DNA of 64,000 nt from positions 62,001 through 126,000 of the forward strand of contig NZ_JAQVCH010000002.1 in the NCBI RefSeq assembly GCF_028689845.1, given 5' to 3'. How positions within the stretch are numbered: position 1 is the first letter of the stretch; the number at the start of each line of letters is the position of its first letter. The DNA is from Flavobacterium sp. (GTDB lineage Bacteria; Bacteroidota; Bacteroidia; Flavobacteriales; Flavobacteriaceae). Of the stretch, positions 19,509-28,136 are shown piece after piece. The position numbers and the translations under genes are program-made. A model generated the notes under the pieces. That model was not told where the DNA came from and searched no databases. It saw nothing but the letters and a program-made list of their open reading frames with translations.

Positions 19509-20774
19509 CTATTCAACCACAGTCATGGTGACCAACTCAATTTTTTTGTTTGTGGCTTCTTCGATTATAAAATGGAAGTTTTTAATTTCAATTTCATCGC
19601 CTTTCGTAGGAAATTCTTTAGTATGATTGATAATGAATCCACCTAAAGTAGAATAAGAGTCTTCTTCTGGGATATTAAGTTTGTAGGTTTCGTTGATATA
19701 TTCGACATCTAATCGGGTAGAAAAACGAAATTCTCCTTCTCCAAGTTGCTCTTCAATTAAGGTTTCGTCGTGGTCATGTTCATCTTCAATTTCGCCAAAA
19801 AGTTCTTCTACAATATCTTCTACGGTTATCATTCCGGAAGTTCCACCATATTCGTCTAAAACAATGGCAACACTTTTTCGTTTTTTGGTCAATAAATCCA
19901 ACACATCTTTAATAAACATTGTTTCGGGAACAAATTCGACCGGAATTAATACCGATTTAATGGTTTTAGGCTTTCTAAAGAGTTCAAAAGAATGCACATA
20001 TCCAATAATATCATCGAGGGAAGACTGATAAACTAAAATTTTAGAATAACCTGTTTCAATAAACATTTGTTTGATTTCGTTGACCTTATCGTGAATCTCG
20101 ATAGCAGCAATTTCTGTTCGCGGAATCATGACATCGCGGGCTTTTACACCAGAAAATTCTAAGGCATTTTGGAACATTAAAATTTCTGAATCAATCGATT
20201 CATGATCTTCAACAGAATTCATTTGTTCTGAAATAAAATTTCCTAATTCCACTTTACTAAAAAACAATTGGGTTTCATCACCCTCTGTTTTAAATACTTT
20301 TTTGAGTACAAAATCAGATATCCAAATCACAAAAATGGAAATAAAATATAATAATAGGTAGAAAACATATGCCGGAATGGCAAATATTTTCATAAATGTA
20401 TTGGCGTAAATTTGGAAGAAAACTTTCGGCAAAAATTCAGCTGTAAGCAAAATAACTGCTGTAGAAATTAGGGTTTGAATAAGCAAAATTTGTATGGGCA
20501 ACTCGCTTGAGTTAATATAGGAAGGGAATATTGCTTTGATGATTAAATCGCCCATCATAAAGCCATAAACAACTAAGGCAATATTATTACCCACTAACAT
20601 CGTGGCAATAAAAAGTGACGGCCTTAGGGTTAGTTTGGTTAGGATTTTAGCAACAATTCCTTCTTGTAATTTTTCTATTCCGAGATATACTTTGTTGGAG
20701 GACACAAACGCAATTTCCATTCCCGAAAAAAAAGCGGAAAGCAGTAGACAAATGACGATAATACTGATTTCCAT
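19509..20774 (-). CDS. CNNM/CorC (hemolysin-like) CBS-domain membrane protein
   Basis: A 421-aa protein with the DUF21/CNNM membrane domain (about residues 1-190, four membrane segments), a CBS pair (about 205-330; MIPRTEIAAI begins the first, VLDEYGGTSGMITVEDIVEE ends the second) and a C-terminal CorC_HlyC domain (about 340-415). The family is linked to magnesium or cobalt export and bacterial cation balance, not to true hemolysis. A flavobacterial gliding protein, GldE, has the same layout, so that remains an alternative label. It starts six bases after a small membrane protein gene. Confidence 0.9.
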   Translation of the reverse strand: MEISIIVICLLLSAFFSGMEIAFVSSNKVYLGIEKLQEGIVAKILTKLTLRPSLFIATMLVGNNIALVVYGFMMGDLIIKAIFPSYINSSELPIQILLIQTLISTAVILLTAEFLPKVFFQIYANTFMKIFAIPAYVFYLLLYFISIFVIWISDFVLKKVFKTEGDETQLFFSKVELGNFISEQMNSVEDHESIDSEILMFQNALEFSGVKARDVMIPRTEIAAIEIHDKVNEIKQMFIETGYSKILVYQSSLDDIIGYVHSFELFRKPKTIKSVLIPVEFVPETMFIKDVLDLLTKKRKSVAIVLDEYGGTSGMITVEDIVEELFGEIEDEHDHDETLIEEQLGEGEFRFSTRLDVEYINETYKLNIPEEDSYSTLGGFIINHTKEFPTKGDEIEIKNFHFIIEEATNKKIELVTMTVVE

Positions 20775-20780
20775 CGTTAA

Positions 20781-20969
20781 TTACTTTTTATCATTATCCA
20801 TTTTCTTCATAAACTTTCGTCTAAAGAAGAACATAAAAATAGCCATTGCAGCAAAAAAGAACATGAGCCACGGGCTTTTTTCTTCTGAATCTAAGTGAAC
20901 AACGCCTTGATAAATAAAAAACCCGGCGGCAAAAAGATAAAAATATTGAATGTATTTAAGGTATGTCAT
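20781..20969 (-). CDS. Small two-segment membrane protein
   Basis: A 62-aa protein with two hydrophobic segments (about residues 7-24 and 34-49) and a basic tail (RRKFMKKMDNDKK). It is six bases from the CBS/CorC gene downstream and 51 bp from lptC upstream, inside a tight co-directional run. Its placement and composition make it a credible gene, but no function is evident. Confidence 0.7.
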   Translation of the reverse strand: MTYLKYIQYFYLFAAGFFIYQGVVHLDSEEKSPWLMFFFAAMAIFMFFFRRKFMKKMDNDKK

Positions 20970-21020
20970 TGTCTTATTGTTTTGTTTGTAATGTTTAACA
21001 CTGCTTTGTTACTTGATAAA

Positions 21021-21575
21021 TTATTCAGCATCATTAATCAAACCATATACTTTTTGAAAGTTAATTCGTTTAAAATCTTTACTAAAATCGAGTCCTTCAC
21101 CAGTTGAAAGCCCTTTGTTAGGGTCTGTAAATTTAAACTTTTTTTCGGTAAAAAACCATTCGTTTTTTTGGTCGTAGTACAATTGCTCGGTTTCCAAATA
21201 CTGTCCGCCATCAGAAGTCATTTTTACATTACCTTGTAAATCGATGATATCCGTGCCTTTAAAAGTAATCGCGTAGTTGGCTTGGATGTAATTTTTCTTA
21301 CCGCTTTCATCGTATAACGTCACATCAATTCCTTTTGGAAATTCTGTAAAAGGATATTGGGCTGAGCTATAATCAAACATTTTAGGCCCTTTTAAAATGG
21401 CTTTTATTCTTCCTGAATCGGTATATTTCATATTAACCGAATCTGCTTCGCCCGTAGGCATGAATTCAGAAACATTGAACTTCTGAATTTCTTTAAAATT
21501 ACTTTCACACGCAAAAAACAATGTCACAGCAAAAACTGTGACACTGATTTGTACTATTTTTTTTAATAGGTTCAT
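21021..21575 (-). CDS. lptC: LPS export protein LptC
   Basis: A 184-aa lipoprotein-like LptC, which bridges the inner-membrane LPS extractor and the periplasmic LptA bridge. The leader ends in FFAC (Cys23), so in this group it may be lipid-anchored rather than held by a helix. The beta-jellyroll pattern is visible: GRIKAILKGPKMFDY, then FPKGIDVTLYDESGK, IDLQGNVKMTSDGGQYLETEQLYYD and WFFTEKKFKFTDP. It starts three bases after the TPR protein stop, in an envelope-related operon. Confidence 0.88.
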   Translation of the reverse strand: MNLLKKIVQISVTVFAVTLFFACESNFKEIQKFNVSEFMPTGEADSVNMKYTDSGRIKAILKGPKMFDYSSAQYPFTEFPKGIDVTLYDESGKKNYIQANYAITFKGTDIIDLQGNVKMTSDGGQYLETEQLYYDQKNEWFFTEKKFKFTDPNKGLSTGEGLDFSKDFKRINFQKVYGLINDAE

Positions 21576-21578
21576 TTA

Positions 21579-22940
21579 CTATAAACTAGGAACCGTAATG
21601 CTTCTTCCTACCCAACATTTAAAGCTAATACTTTGACCTGCTCTACCTGAGTTAAAAATCTCTTGTTTAGATGGAGCCAATCGATCATAAGAAGCAGCAG
21701 CGTTATTTCCTGCTGTTGTACCCGCTTTACGAGCAGTTTGAGCAGCTAACCAATAGATTGCTCTTTTTTCGAATGGATCATTACCACATTCATTGGCACT
21801 GTTGGCATATAATTGAGCAATATAAACATGTGCTTCACCCATGGATGGTTTTGCTGCCAACGCTTTTTCTGCATAAGCTCTTGCTTGTACTTTGTTTCCG
21901 TTACCGTAAATGTTTCTGGCAATCGTATAATATACATTTGCTTTTTTAGTATTGTCTTTTTGCAATTCTGCTGATTGGTTAAAATACTCTAACGCTTTAG
22001 TGGTATTCTTTTTAGAATAGAAAGACACTCCTAAGTTGTATGCTGATTCTGCAGTTGGATTTAATTTATGTAAGGCATCAGAAATTTTAGAGAATAATGG
22101 ATCTTCTGAACATCCTTTTCTATCTAAACGTTCTGCAGCTCTTCTTAGCCATTCTTCGTTGTTTTTATTTTCTTCATAACTAGCACCTAAAAACGGTATT
22201 AAACGTTCACAAGTTGCCAATTGAGCAATTTTAGCATCCATACTTGAACGAATAGTTTCAAACGCGTCCATGTTAATCTGGTGATTTTCTTTGTACCGGT
22301 TTTCTTTGTCTGTTAAAACTGTTCCGCTATCTTCTTTCTGAATTAAAGCATCTAATGCATCGGATACTACTTTTTCTTCCTCTCCAATTTTATCAGAGAT
22401 TTCATCATATTTAGTAAAGATATCTTGTAATTTAATTCCTTTTTTTCCAGCTTCAAAATCATTTACATAGATTTCAAAATAAACATATAATGCTTTTGGA
22501 TTACTAAAATTATCTTTGTCTGTTTTAAAAGCTGTATCTAACAACTGATAAACCTCGTCTGAAGTACCCACATTATTTTCAAAAAGGGCCATTGCTTTTT
22601 TAACGTCAATCCCTTTTACTTTAGCAGGAAAATGAGTTCTGTATTCATCTTCCAACTTCATTAATTCACGTACTTCTTTTTCTTTATCTGCAGGTGTTTT
22701 GGCATTATCAATTCTGAAATTATAAATTCTCTCCCCGTAGATATAAGTTGCTTCACTTAAAGTAGCACAGTCTTTTCTAAGTTCTTGAAGATGTTTAAAG
22801 GTTTCTTCACCATAATTTTTAGTTTTGGCCATTTCTGCAAAAATGGATAGTTTTTCAGCACAGTTCACTGTGGCTTGACCAAACACATTTGAAGTTAGCA
22901 CTACTAAGAAGGCTGATAAGATTGTTATTTTAGTTTTCAT
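21579..22940 (-). CDS. Exported TPR-repeat protein
   Basis: A 453-aa protein with a signal peptide (MKTKITILSAFLVVLTSNVFGQ) and TPR-type repeats, the clearest at about residues 300-400 (ESAYNLGVSFYSKKNTTKAL; ANVYYTIARNIYGNGNKVQAR). The frame extends nine codons upstream to 22967, overlapping the previous gene. The ATG at 22940 sits directly before a good signal peptide and was chosen. It is probably a periplasmic or outer-membrane scaffold, and no specific partner can be named. It lies 19 bp after the beta-barrel gene and three bases before lptC. Confidence 0.85.
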   Translation of the reverse strand: MKTKITILSAFLVVLTSNVFGQATVNCAEKLSIFAEMAKTKNYGEETFKHLQELRKDCATLSEATYIYGERIYNFRIDNAKTPADKEKEVRELMKLEDEYRTHFPAKVKGIDVKKAMALFENNVGTSDEVYQLLDTAFKTDKDNFSNPKALYVYFEIYVNDFEAGKKGIKLQDIFTKYDEISDKIGEEEKVVSDALDALIQKEDSGTVLTDKENRYKENHQINMDAFETIRSSMDAKIAQLATCERLIPFLGASYEENKNNEEWLRRAAERLDRKGCSEDPLFSKISDALHKLNPTAESAYNLGVSFYSKKNTTKALEYFNQSAELQKDNTKKANVYYTIARNIYGNGNKVQARAYAEKALAAKPSMGEAHVYIAQLYANSANECGNDPFEKRAIYWLAAQTARKAGTTAGNNAAASYDRLAPSKQEIFNSGRAGQSISFKCWVGRSITVPSL

Positions 22941-22959
22941 ATTATTTAAATTTTTACTT

Positions 22960-24213
22960 TTAATCATATTTTCTTTTAATAAACCATTTGTCGTTTAGAG
23001 AGAAGCTTACACTTAAGTTTGAATAATTTTCTTGAATGAGTCCACCGTATACTGTTCCTCTACTTCCGTACTCATAAGTGATATTAATATTTGAGAACGA
23101 ACCTTTGATTGGTAAACCTAAACCAAAAGTTATGCCATAATTATCTATTGCCTTATTATTTAAAACTAAACCTGTGTTTTGATAATTAAAACCAGCCCTG
23201 TAAGTAATTCGCTTATAGTAACTTGAAAAAGAATTATAATCCGGTAAAAAATAACCTCCAACATTATATTTAGTGACATTTTCATAATTCACATCATCAA
23301 TATCAGCAAAACGATTTCCTAATCCGCTACTTTTTACAAAAGTTAGTTCTGCTCCAACTGACCATTTTCTTACTTCACCAATTCCTAAACCCAATCCAAT
23401 TTTTGAGGGATATTTAATTTTACTATCTGGAACTAGAATGTCTTCTTCATTTATAATAATTTCTCCAAAATTATCTGTTAATTGAATAATCGCGATACTT
23501 CTTTCATTTGAAGCATTTAAAGTAGTTTCTGGTGAATAAATCAAACTACCAAAAACAGTTCTTTTTTTATCGATTAAACGACTATACATTAAACTCGTAT
23601 TAAAGTTAAATCCTGTAATTTCGCTTTGATTTAATTCTCTTGTTCCATATTGAACTGCGGAGAGAAATGTAATGTTGTTAGTAGAAACATTTCCAAAATT
23701 AAAATTAGCATCGGCACCTACTTGAAAATTCTTGTTAATTTTATAGCCAACCCCTCCATAAATTTTATTTATTCCACCTGAGCCGGTAAACTGAGAAATT
23801 GGAATACTCGCATCTGTATTGTCACTTCGAATCTTATAACCAACAGATGTAAAAGGCATGGCACCAAATGCAGTAGTAAAACGTTTAGAAATTGGAATGG
23901 CCAAAGCGATATAATCAATAGAGGCTCTTTTGGCTGATTCAGATTGCTGTTCAGTTTTAAAATTAGTGTAATTAAAATTACCTCCAATAGTAAAAGTGGT
24001 ATTCATTATGTCTGATAAAGAGGCGGAGTTATTGATATTTATATGAATTGAATCTTTTATCATATTGATTCCGCCCATTGCTCTATTTTCTACATTCCCT
24101 TTGAAAACAAAATCACCAAGTCCATAATAAGAATAAGGAGAGGAAGAGGCATTTTGTGCTATTGCAGAAAAAGAAAATACCAAGCAAAAAATGATACTAA
24201 TTTTTTTAATCAT
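22960..24213 (-). CDS. Putative outer-membrane beta-barrel protein
   Basis: A 417-aa protein with a signal peptide (residues 1-19, ending AIAQ) and alternating, aromatic-rich strands typical of a transmembrane barrel. AFGAMPFTSVGYKI, FGLGLPIKGSFSNINITYEYG and a shared glycine-rich start (SYYGLGDFVFKGNVENRAMGG) recall the OmpP1/FadL-like barrels of Bacteroidota. The start overlaps the end of coaX by eight bases. The cargo is unknown. Confidence 0.78.
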   Translation of the reverse strand: MIKKISIIFCLVFSFSAIAQNASSSPYSYYGLGDFVFKGNVENRAMGGINMIKDSIHININNSASLSDIMNTTFTIGGNFNYTNFKTEQQSESAKRASIDYIALAIPISKRFTTAFGAMPFTSVGYKIRSDNTDASIPISQFTGSGGINKIYGGVGYKINKNFQVGADANFNFGNVSTNNITFLSAVQYGTRELNQSEITGFNFNTSLMYSRLIDKKRTVFGSLIYSPETTLNASNERSIAIIQLTDNFGEIIINEEDILVPDSKIKYPSKIGLGLGIGEVRKWSVGAELTFVKSSGLGNRFADIDDVNYENVTKYNVGGYFLPDYNSFSSYYKRITYRAGFNYQNTGLVLNNKAIDNYGITFGLGLPIKGSFSNINITYEYGSRGTVYGGLIQENYSNLSVSFSLNDKWFIKRKYD

Positions 24214-24940
24214 TGTTGATTTTATATTGAAAAAATTGGTTTAAACTTTCTAAAAGAAAATTTGAATTGGCAAATATGGTATTTTTTAATCTTTTAGCCA
24301 AAAATTCGGCGTCGCCACCCGTTAAAATTATGGTAAAATTTTCATTCTCCAATTGATACTGCTCAATAAAGCCTTCGATTTCATAAATTAACCCATTCAC
24401 CACACCCGAATGGATGGATTGATTCGTAGTATTTCCAATAAAATGAAGCGGGTTTTCTTTTGTCAATAAAGGCAATTTTGCCGTAAACTGATGCAGCGAT
24501 TCATAGCGAAGTCGTAATCCAGGTGAGATGGCTCCACCCCAGTACTTATTTTGAGCATCAATAAAATCATAGGTCACACAAGTTCCCGCATCGATAACCA
24601 ATCGATTTGTATTGGGAAACAACAAAGTAGCTCCTGCTGCCAAAGTGAGTCGGTCTATTCCAACTGTTTGGGGTGTTCCATATTTATTCTGAAAAGGAAA
24701 ATGATCTTCATTTGATATAAAGTGAACCGAAATCGACTTTGACAATTTACTAAAATCAAAATCTACTGTTTTTCCAACTGATGAAACTACTAAATGAGCA
24801 ATTTTTGGGTACTGCATGAAAATATTTTTAAAATTTTCAGTGGCATTCTCTGGCTCAAAGCCAAACAAATCGATAAGCGTATTGCCCTCAAAGACAGCAC
24901 TTTTAATTCTTGTATTTCCTACATCAATTGCTAAAAGCAT
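24206..24940 (-). CDS. coaX: Type III pantothenate kinase
   Basis: Cytoplasmic enzyme for the first step of coenzyme A synthesis (244 aa, slightly short but in range). Motifs: AIDVGNTRIKSAVF (phosphate loop, residues 4-17), YGTPQTVGIDRLTLAAGA (pantothenate and catalytic Asp region), VIDAGTCVTYDFID and GGAISPGLRLRYESLH. It heads a minus-strand run, overlapping the beta-barrel gene by eight bases. The region upstream holds the tRNA-Phe promoter on the other strand. Confidence 0.95.
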   Translation of the reverse strand: MLLAIDVGNTRIKSAVFEGNTLIDLFGFEPENATENFKNIFMQYPKIAHLVVSSVGKTVDFDFSKLSKSISVHFISNEDHFPFQNKYGTPQTVGIDRLTLAAGATLLFPNTNRLVIDAGTCVTYDFIDAQNKYWGGAISPGLRLRYESLHQFTAKLPLLTKENPLHFIGNTTNQSIHSGVVNGLIYEIEGFIEQYQLENENFTIILTGGDAEFLAKRLKNTIFANSNFLLESLNQFFQYKINND

Positions 24941-24991
24941 TTTTATAATTTGAATTGGCTAAGATACGAATTGATTTTTTTTCACAAATGT

Positions 24992-25022
24992 TTTGGATAA
25001 AATAAAAATCGTACTATATTTG
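24992..25022 (+). promoter_or_regulatory. Promoter of tRNA-Phe
   Basis: TTTG (24992-24995), a 19-bp spacer, then TATATTTG (25015-25022) is an exact match to the Bacteroidota -33/-7 promoter. Transcription would start about 10 bp before the tRNA. Confidence 0.75.
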
Positions 25023-25038
25023 CACCCGCAATAGCAAC

Positions 25039-25111
25039 GGTACCTTAGCTCAGATGGTAGAGCAATGGACTGAAAATCCATGTGTCCCTGGTTCGATCCC
25101 TGGAGGTACCA
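25039..25111 (+). tRNA. tRNA-Phe (GAA)
   Basis: A 73-nt tRNA with a perfect 7-bp acceptor stem (GGTACCT / AGGTACC), a D-stem GCTC/GAGC, and the anticodon stem ATGGA/TCCAT around loop CTGAAAA, giving anticodon GAA (25072-25074). The T-loop is TTCGATC. The T-stem CCTGG/CCTGG leaves a central U-U mismatch. CCA is not encoded and the discriminator is A25111. Confidence 0.97.
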
Positions 25112-25114
25112 CTT

Positions 25115-25143
25115 AAACCCGAATAGTTCTATTCGGGTTTTTT
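25115..25143 (+). terminator. Terminator after tRNA-Phe
   Basis: Stem CCCGAATA / TATTCGGG (25118-25125 with 25130-25137), loop GTTC, then six T. An A-run on the left lets it also serve the AsmA-like gene that ends at 25161 on the other strand. Confidence 0.85.
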
Positions 25144-25160
25144 GTTTGTTATAAATAATC

Positions 25161-28031
25161 TTAATTTCGAATCGAATCCTTAACTGTTTCTGGCACTTGT
25201 TGCCCTGGTGATTCTATTTTTTTGGGGATAGGCGTTTCAGGGATTTGTTGAAATGGCGTTTGTGTTTTTTTTCCTGTTTTATCCTCATAATTAGGTATTT
25301 GCGTAGCATCTACAAACTCCGTTTCTTCCAAATCTTCTGTTTGTTTGCCAATGCCAATATTTGGATTTTCTTGATTTCCTGTCACTTTAATTGGTATTCC
25401 TATGATTCCTAAAGGAGGCAAACCTAATCGCATTTTTAAGTTTAATTTACTGTCAAAACTAGATTCTCCTTCTACACGCATTCTAAATCCAGCTGCTCTA
25501 AATTTAAAACGTTCAATTTTGATAAGGTTATTTTTAATAGTAGTTTTAATGTCCACTTTTGATAAATCGGGATTCGTTAAGCCTTCGGATTGCGTTTTTT
25601 TACTAACCACATTAAACAATTTATAACCATTCATTTTTACCTTGTTGACCGATAAAATACCACCACCAACTAAAGAAGGATAAATCGGGCTCATTGATTG
25701 GTCTAACTTTCCTGCTATTTTATAGTCAAGGGAAACAATTCCTTCGGCAAATTCTGCTGCAGAAACCATTGCTTTAAACATTGGTAATTCGGCATAAGCC
25801 CGTTTAATATCGAAATCTGTGGCTTTAATAGAAAAACCAAAATCAGCTTGTTGCTCTGACTCATCAAAATAGTGAGCACTCATGTTAACTTTTGTACCAA
25901 TAATTGAAAAACCAGTATTTTGAAGACTCAATTTCCCTTGATTAAGGCGTAAGTTTCCTGCTAATTGTTCAATCGGTATTTCGTCAAAAATGACTTTTTG
26001 TGCCGCTGCTGTAAGGTTAAAGTCAAAGCGTTTCGGAATGACTATTACACCAGCAGCCGTCTCTGCTGTTTCAGCTTCTTGAGTTTGTTCAACGGTGGTT
26101 TCTGACACAAATTCGTCGACGTTTATCAAATTAGAGCGAACAGAAAAATTGCCTTTTAAAACCTCTGATTCAGCTAGAAAAAAATTAATCACATTGTGCA
26201 TTTCTCCTTCCATCATAAAATCAGATTGACCATAAGTAGCTAGGAAATTAGTGAAATACATATCATTTTGATTAAATACAAACGTTCCTTCTTCTATCAC
26301 AAATGGTTTGGGTAAATAGTTGGAAGTAGTTTTTATCTTTTTCAAATACATCGTTCCCTTATTCTCCAAATTAGCATAATTTCCGTTGGTTGCATCGCTT
26401 TGCTTTCCTTTAAAGGAAACATCTACTCTTGCAAAACCGGTCATATCAATACCTTCAGCAGAAAAGACTTTGTAAATTTTTTCAATATCTAATTCGCCTT
26501 TTGCTTGAATGGCATAAGCAATGTCTTCAAAGTTTTCAAATGAAGCACTAATTGAAAAAGGCTTGTTTTCAAATTGAAAACTGGAAGGTTTTATTTGAAT
26601 TTTCAGCTCTTTAAATGTTCCAGTTTTATTTTCGGCTGAGGCAAATAAATTAATTTTTTCGATAGGATTTGGATAATAACTTGTTTTGAGATATCCATTT
26701 TGTAAAGTAAAATTTCCTGTTGTAATTGGAAATTGTTTCTTTTCCCTATCATAAACTCCTTTTGCTTGAATAGCTGTATTTAGTATTCCTTTTACATCCA
26801 AATTTTGAATTCCTAAAGCTTGATTAAGTTTATCTAAATCTAATTTGGCCTTAATTTTTGCTTGTATGGAAGGTTTGGTAATTCCGATAATTTCAATGGT
26901 TCCGTTTAAAAAATCTTTGCCAACGTCAAAATAAATCGAGTCAATTTTCAAAGCAAATTGATCTAAATCAAGTTGTGGTAAACGCGTATCGAGATTTAAA
27001 AATATATTTTTTGCAGGTAAGTTTGCTTTTTGATGAGCGATAAAACCTTCTCTGATTTTCATATTAAAATGAACATCTGGTTTTTTATTTTCGGAAGCTA
27101 TATAGTTTCCTTTTAATTCAAACAACAAATCTGTTTTTCCAGTAATCTTTGTATTTTCTAACCATTGAACATAATGTGGTGGCATAGCCGTAAAAAAGTC
27201 GTTCAAGTGACTATTGTCTGATTTTACGACAAAGTCTAAAGCATATCCATTTTTTAAGAAATTGAATTTTCCTTTGAACTCAACTGGTAACTTATTGATT
27301 TTTAAATTGTTTTGCTCAAATACAAAGGCCAAAGAATTGGTGTTGATTTTTGTAATTAATTCGGCATTTACTTTTTTATTTTTTAAATACGGCTCATCAT
27401 TCATGGTAAAATCAAACGATTCGATTTGAGCATTGGTTTTCAAATCAAAAATGGCATCATTTAAATCGCCTTTGCCAAGATAATTAAACCCTTTGGCAGA
27501 AATCAAGATTTTCGTCGACTTATCATCATAATTCAAGTTCATTTTTTTAATATCAATTCGCTCTAATTTTAAGGATGCAGAAGACGAATTTGCCTCTTTT
27601 TCTTGGCTATCCGAAACATAGACATTATAGTTGGGTTGTCCTTTTGAATTTACTTTAATATTGATATTTCCACTAGTAACAAAAACCTTATCGATTTTAA
27701 TTTTATCTCCAAAGAAAATCGATTTTACATTGATTCCGAATGCTACTTGTTGAGCAGAAAGCAAGGTGTCTTTTTCAAAAGGAGCGGACCCTTTGAGCAC
27801 AAAATCATCTAACGTTAAAGTTAAAGAAGGAAAATGAGAAAAAAATGAAAGATGGGTTTCCGTAAAACTCAATTCGCCTGCCAGTTTTTCATTGGCAAAT
27901 CCTTTGACTTTATCAGTCAGTGCTTTAGGAAAAAGAATAGGCAATATAAAGAGCAAAAACAACAAGAAAACAACTGACAAACCTGTAATTTTCAGCACCT
28001 TAAACACGCGACTTTTGACATCTTTTTTCAT
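25161..28031 (-). CDS. AsmA-family envelope protein
   Basis: A 956-aa protein anchored by one N-terminal membrane segment (about residues 15-35) with a long periplasmic body of repeated beta-strands. The AsmA_2 C-terminal signature is present near residues 730-890 (LDYKIAGKLDQSMSPIYPSL; LRLGLPPLGIIGIPIKVTG; PNIGIG). The tail is proline/glutamine-rich and low in complexity (TPFQQIPETPIPKKIE). AsmA-like proteins are linked to outer-membrane assembly and to bridge-like lipid transport (family knowledge). It is a single-gene unit. Confidence 0.88.
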   Translation of the reverse strand: MKKDVKSRVFKVLKITGLSVVFLLFLLFILPILFPKALTDKVKGFANEKLAGELSFTETHLSFFSHFPSLTLTLDDFVLKGSAPFEKDTLLSAQQVAFGINVKSIFFGDKIKIDKVFVTSGNINIKVNSKGQPNYNVYVSDSQEKEANSSSASLKLERIDIKKMNLNYDDKSTKILISAKGFNYLGKGDLNDAIFDLKTNAQIESFDFTMNDEPYLKNKKVNAELITKINTNSLAFVFEQNNLKINKLPVEFKGKFNFLKNGYALDFVVKSDNSHLNDFFTAMPPHYVQWLENTKITGKTDLLFELKGNYIASENKKPDVHFNMKIREGFIAHQKANLPAKNIFLNLDTRLPQLDLDQFALKIDSIYFDVGKDFLNGTIEIIGITKPSIQAKIKAKLDLDKLNQALGIQNLDVKGILNTAIQAKGVYDREKKQFPITTGNFTLQNGYLKTSYYPNPIEKINLFASAENKTGTFKELKIQIKPSSFQFENKPFSISASFENFEDIAYAIQAKGELDIEKIYKVFSAEGIDMTGFARVDVSFKGKQSDATNGNYANLENKGTMYLKKIKTTSNYLPKPFVIEEGTFVFNQNDMYFTNFLATYGQSDFMMEGEMHNVINFFLAESEVLKGNFSVRSNLINVDEFVSETTVEQTQEAETAETAAGVIVIPKRFDFNLTAAAQKVIFDEIPIEQLAGNLRLNQGKLSLQNTGFSIIGTKVNMSAHYFDESEQQADFGFSIKATDFDIKRAYAELPMFKAMVSAAEFAEGIVSLDYKIAGKLDQSMSPIYPSLVGGGILSVNKVKMNGYKLFNVVSKKTQSEGLTNPDLSKVDIKTTIKNNLIKIERFKFRAAGFRMRVEGESSFDSKLNLKMRLGLPPLGIIGIPIKVTGNQENPNIGIGKQTEDLEETEFVDATQIPNYEDKTGKKTQTPFQQIPETPIPKKIESPGQQVPETVKDSIRN

Positions 28032-28080
28032 AACGCGAAAGTAAATATAAACTTATAATATACCAAAAAACAAAAATTAA

Positions 28081-28107
28081 AAAAACCCAACTAAAAAGTT
28101 GGGTTTT
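28081..28107 (-). terminator. Terminator of the susCDE-amylase operon
   Basis: Read leftward, stem CCCAACT / AGTTGGG with a 4-nt loop and a T-run, flanked by A on the other side. It lies about 30 bp after the amylase stop at 28137. Confidence 0.85.
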
Positions 28108-28136
28108 CAAATTCTAAACACTAACTAACTCTAAAT

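Noticed and set aside
22941..22967. Nine-codon upstream extension of the TPR protein
   Set aside because: It would overlap the preceding gene and place charged residues before a normal signal peptide that begins at the ATG at 22940.
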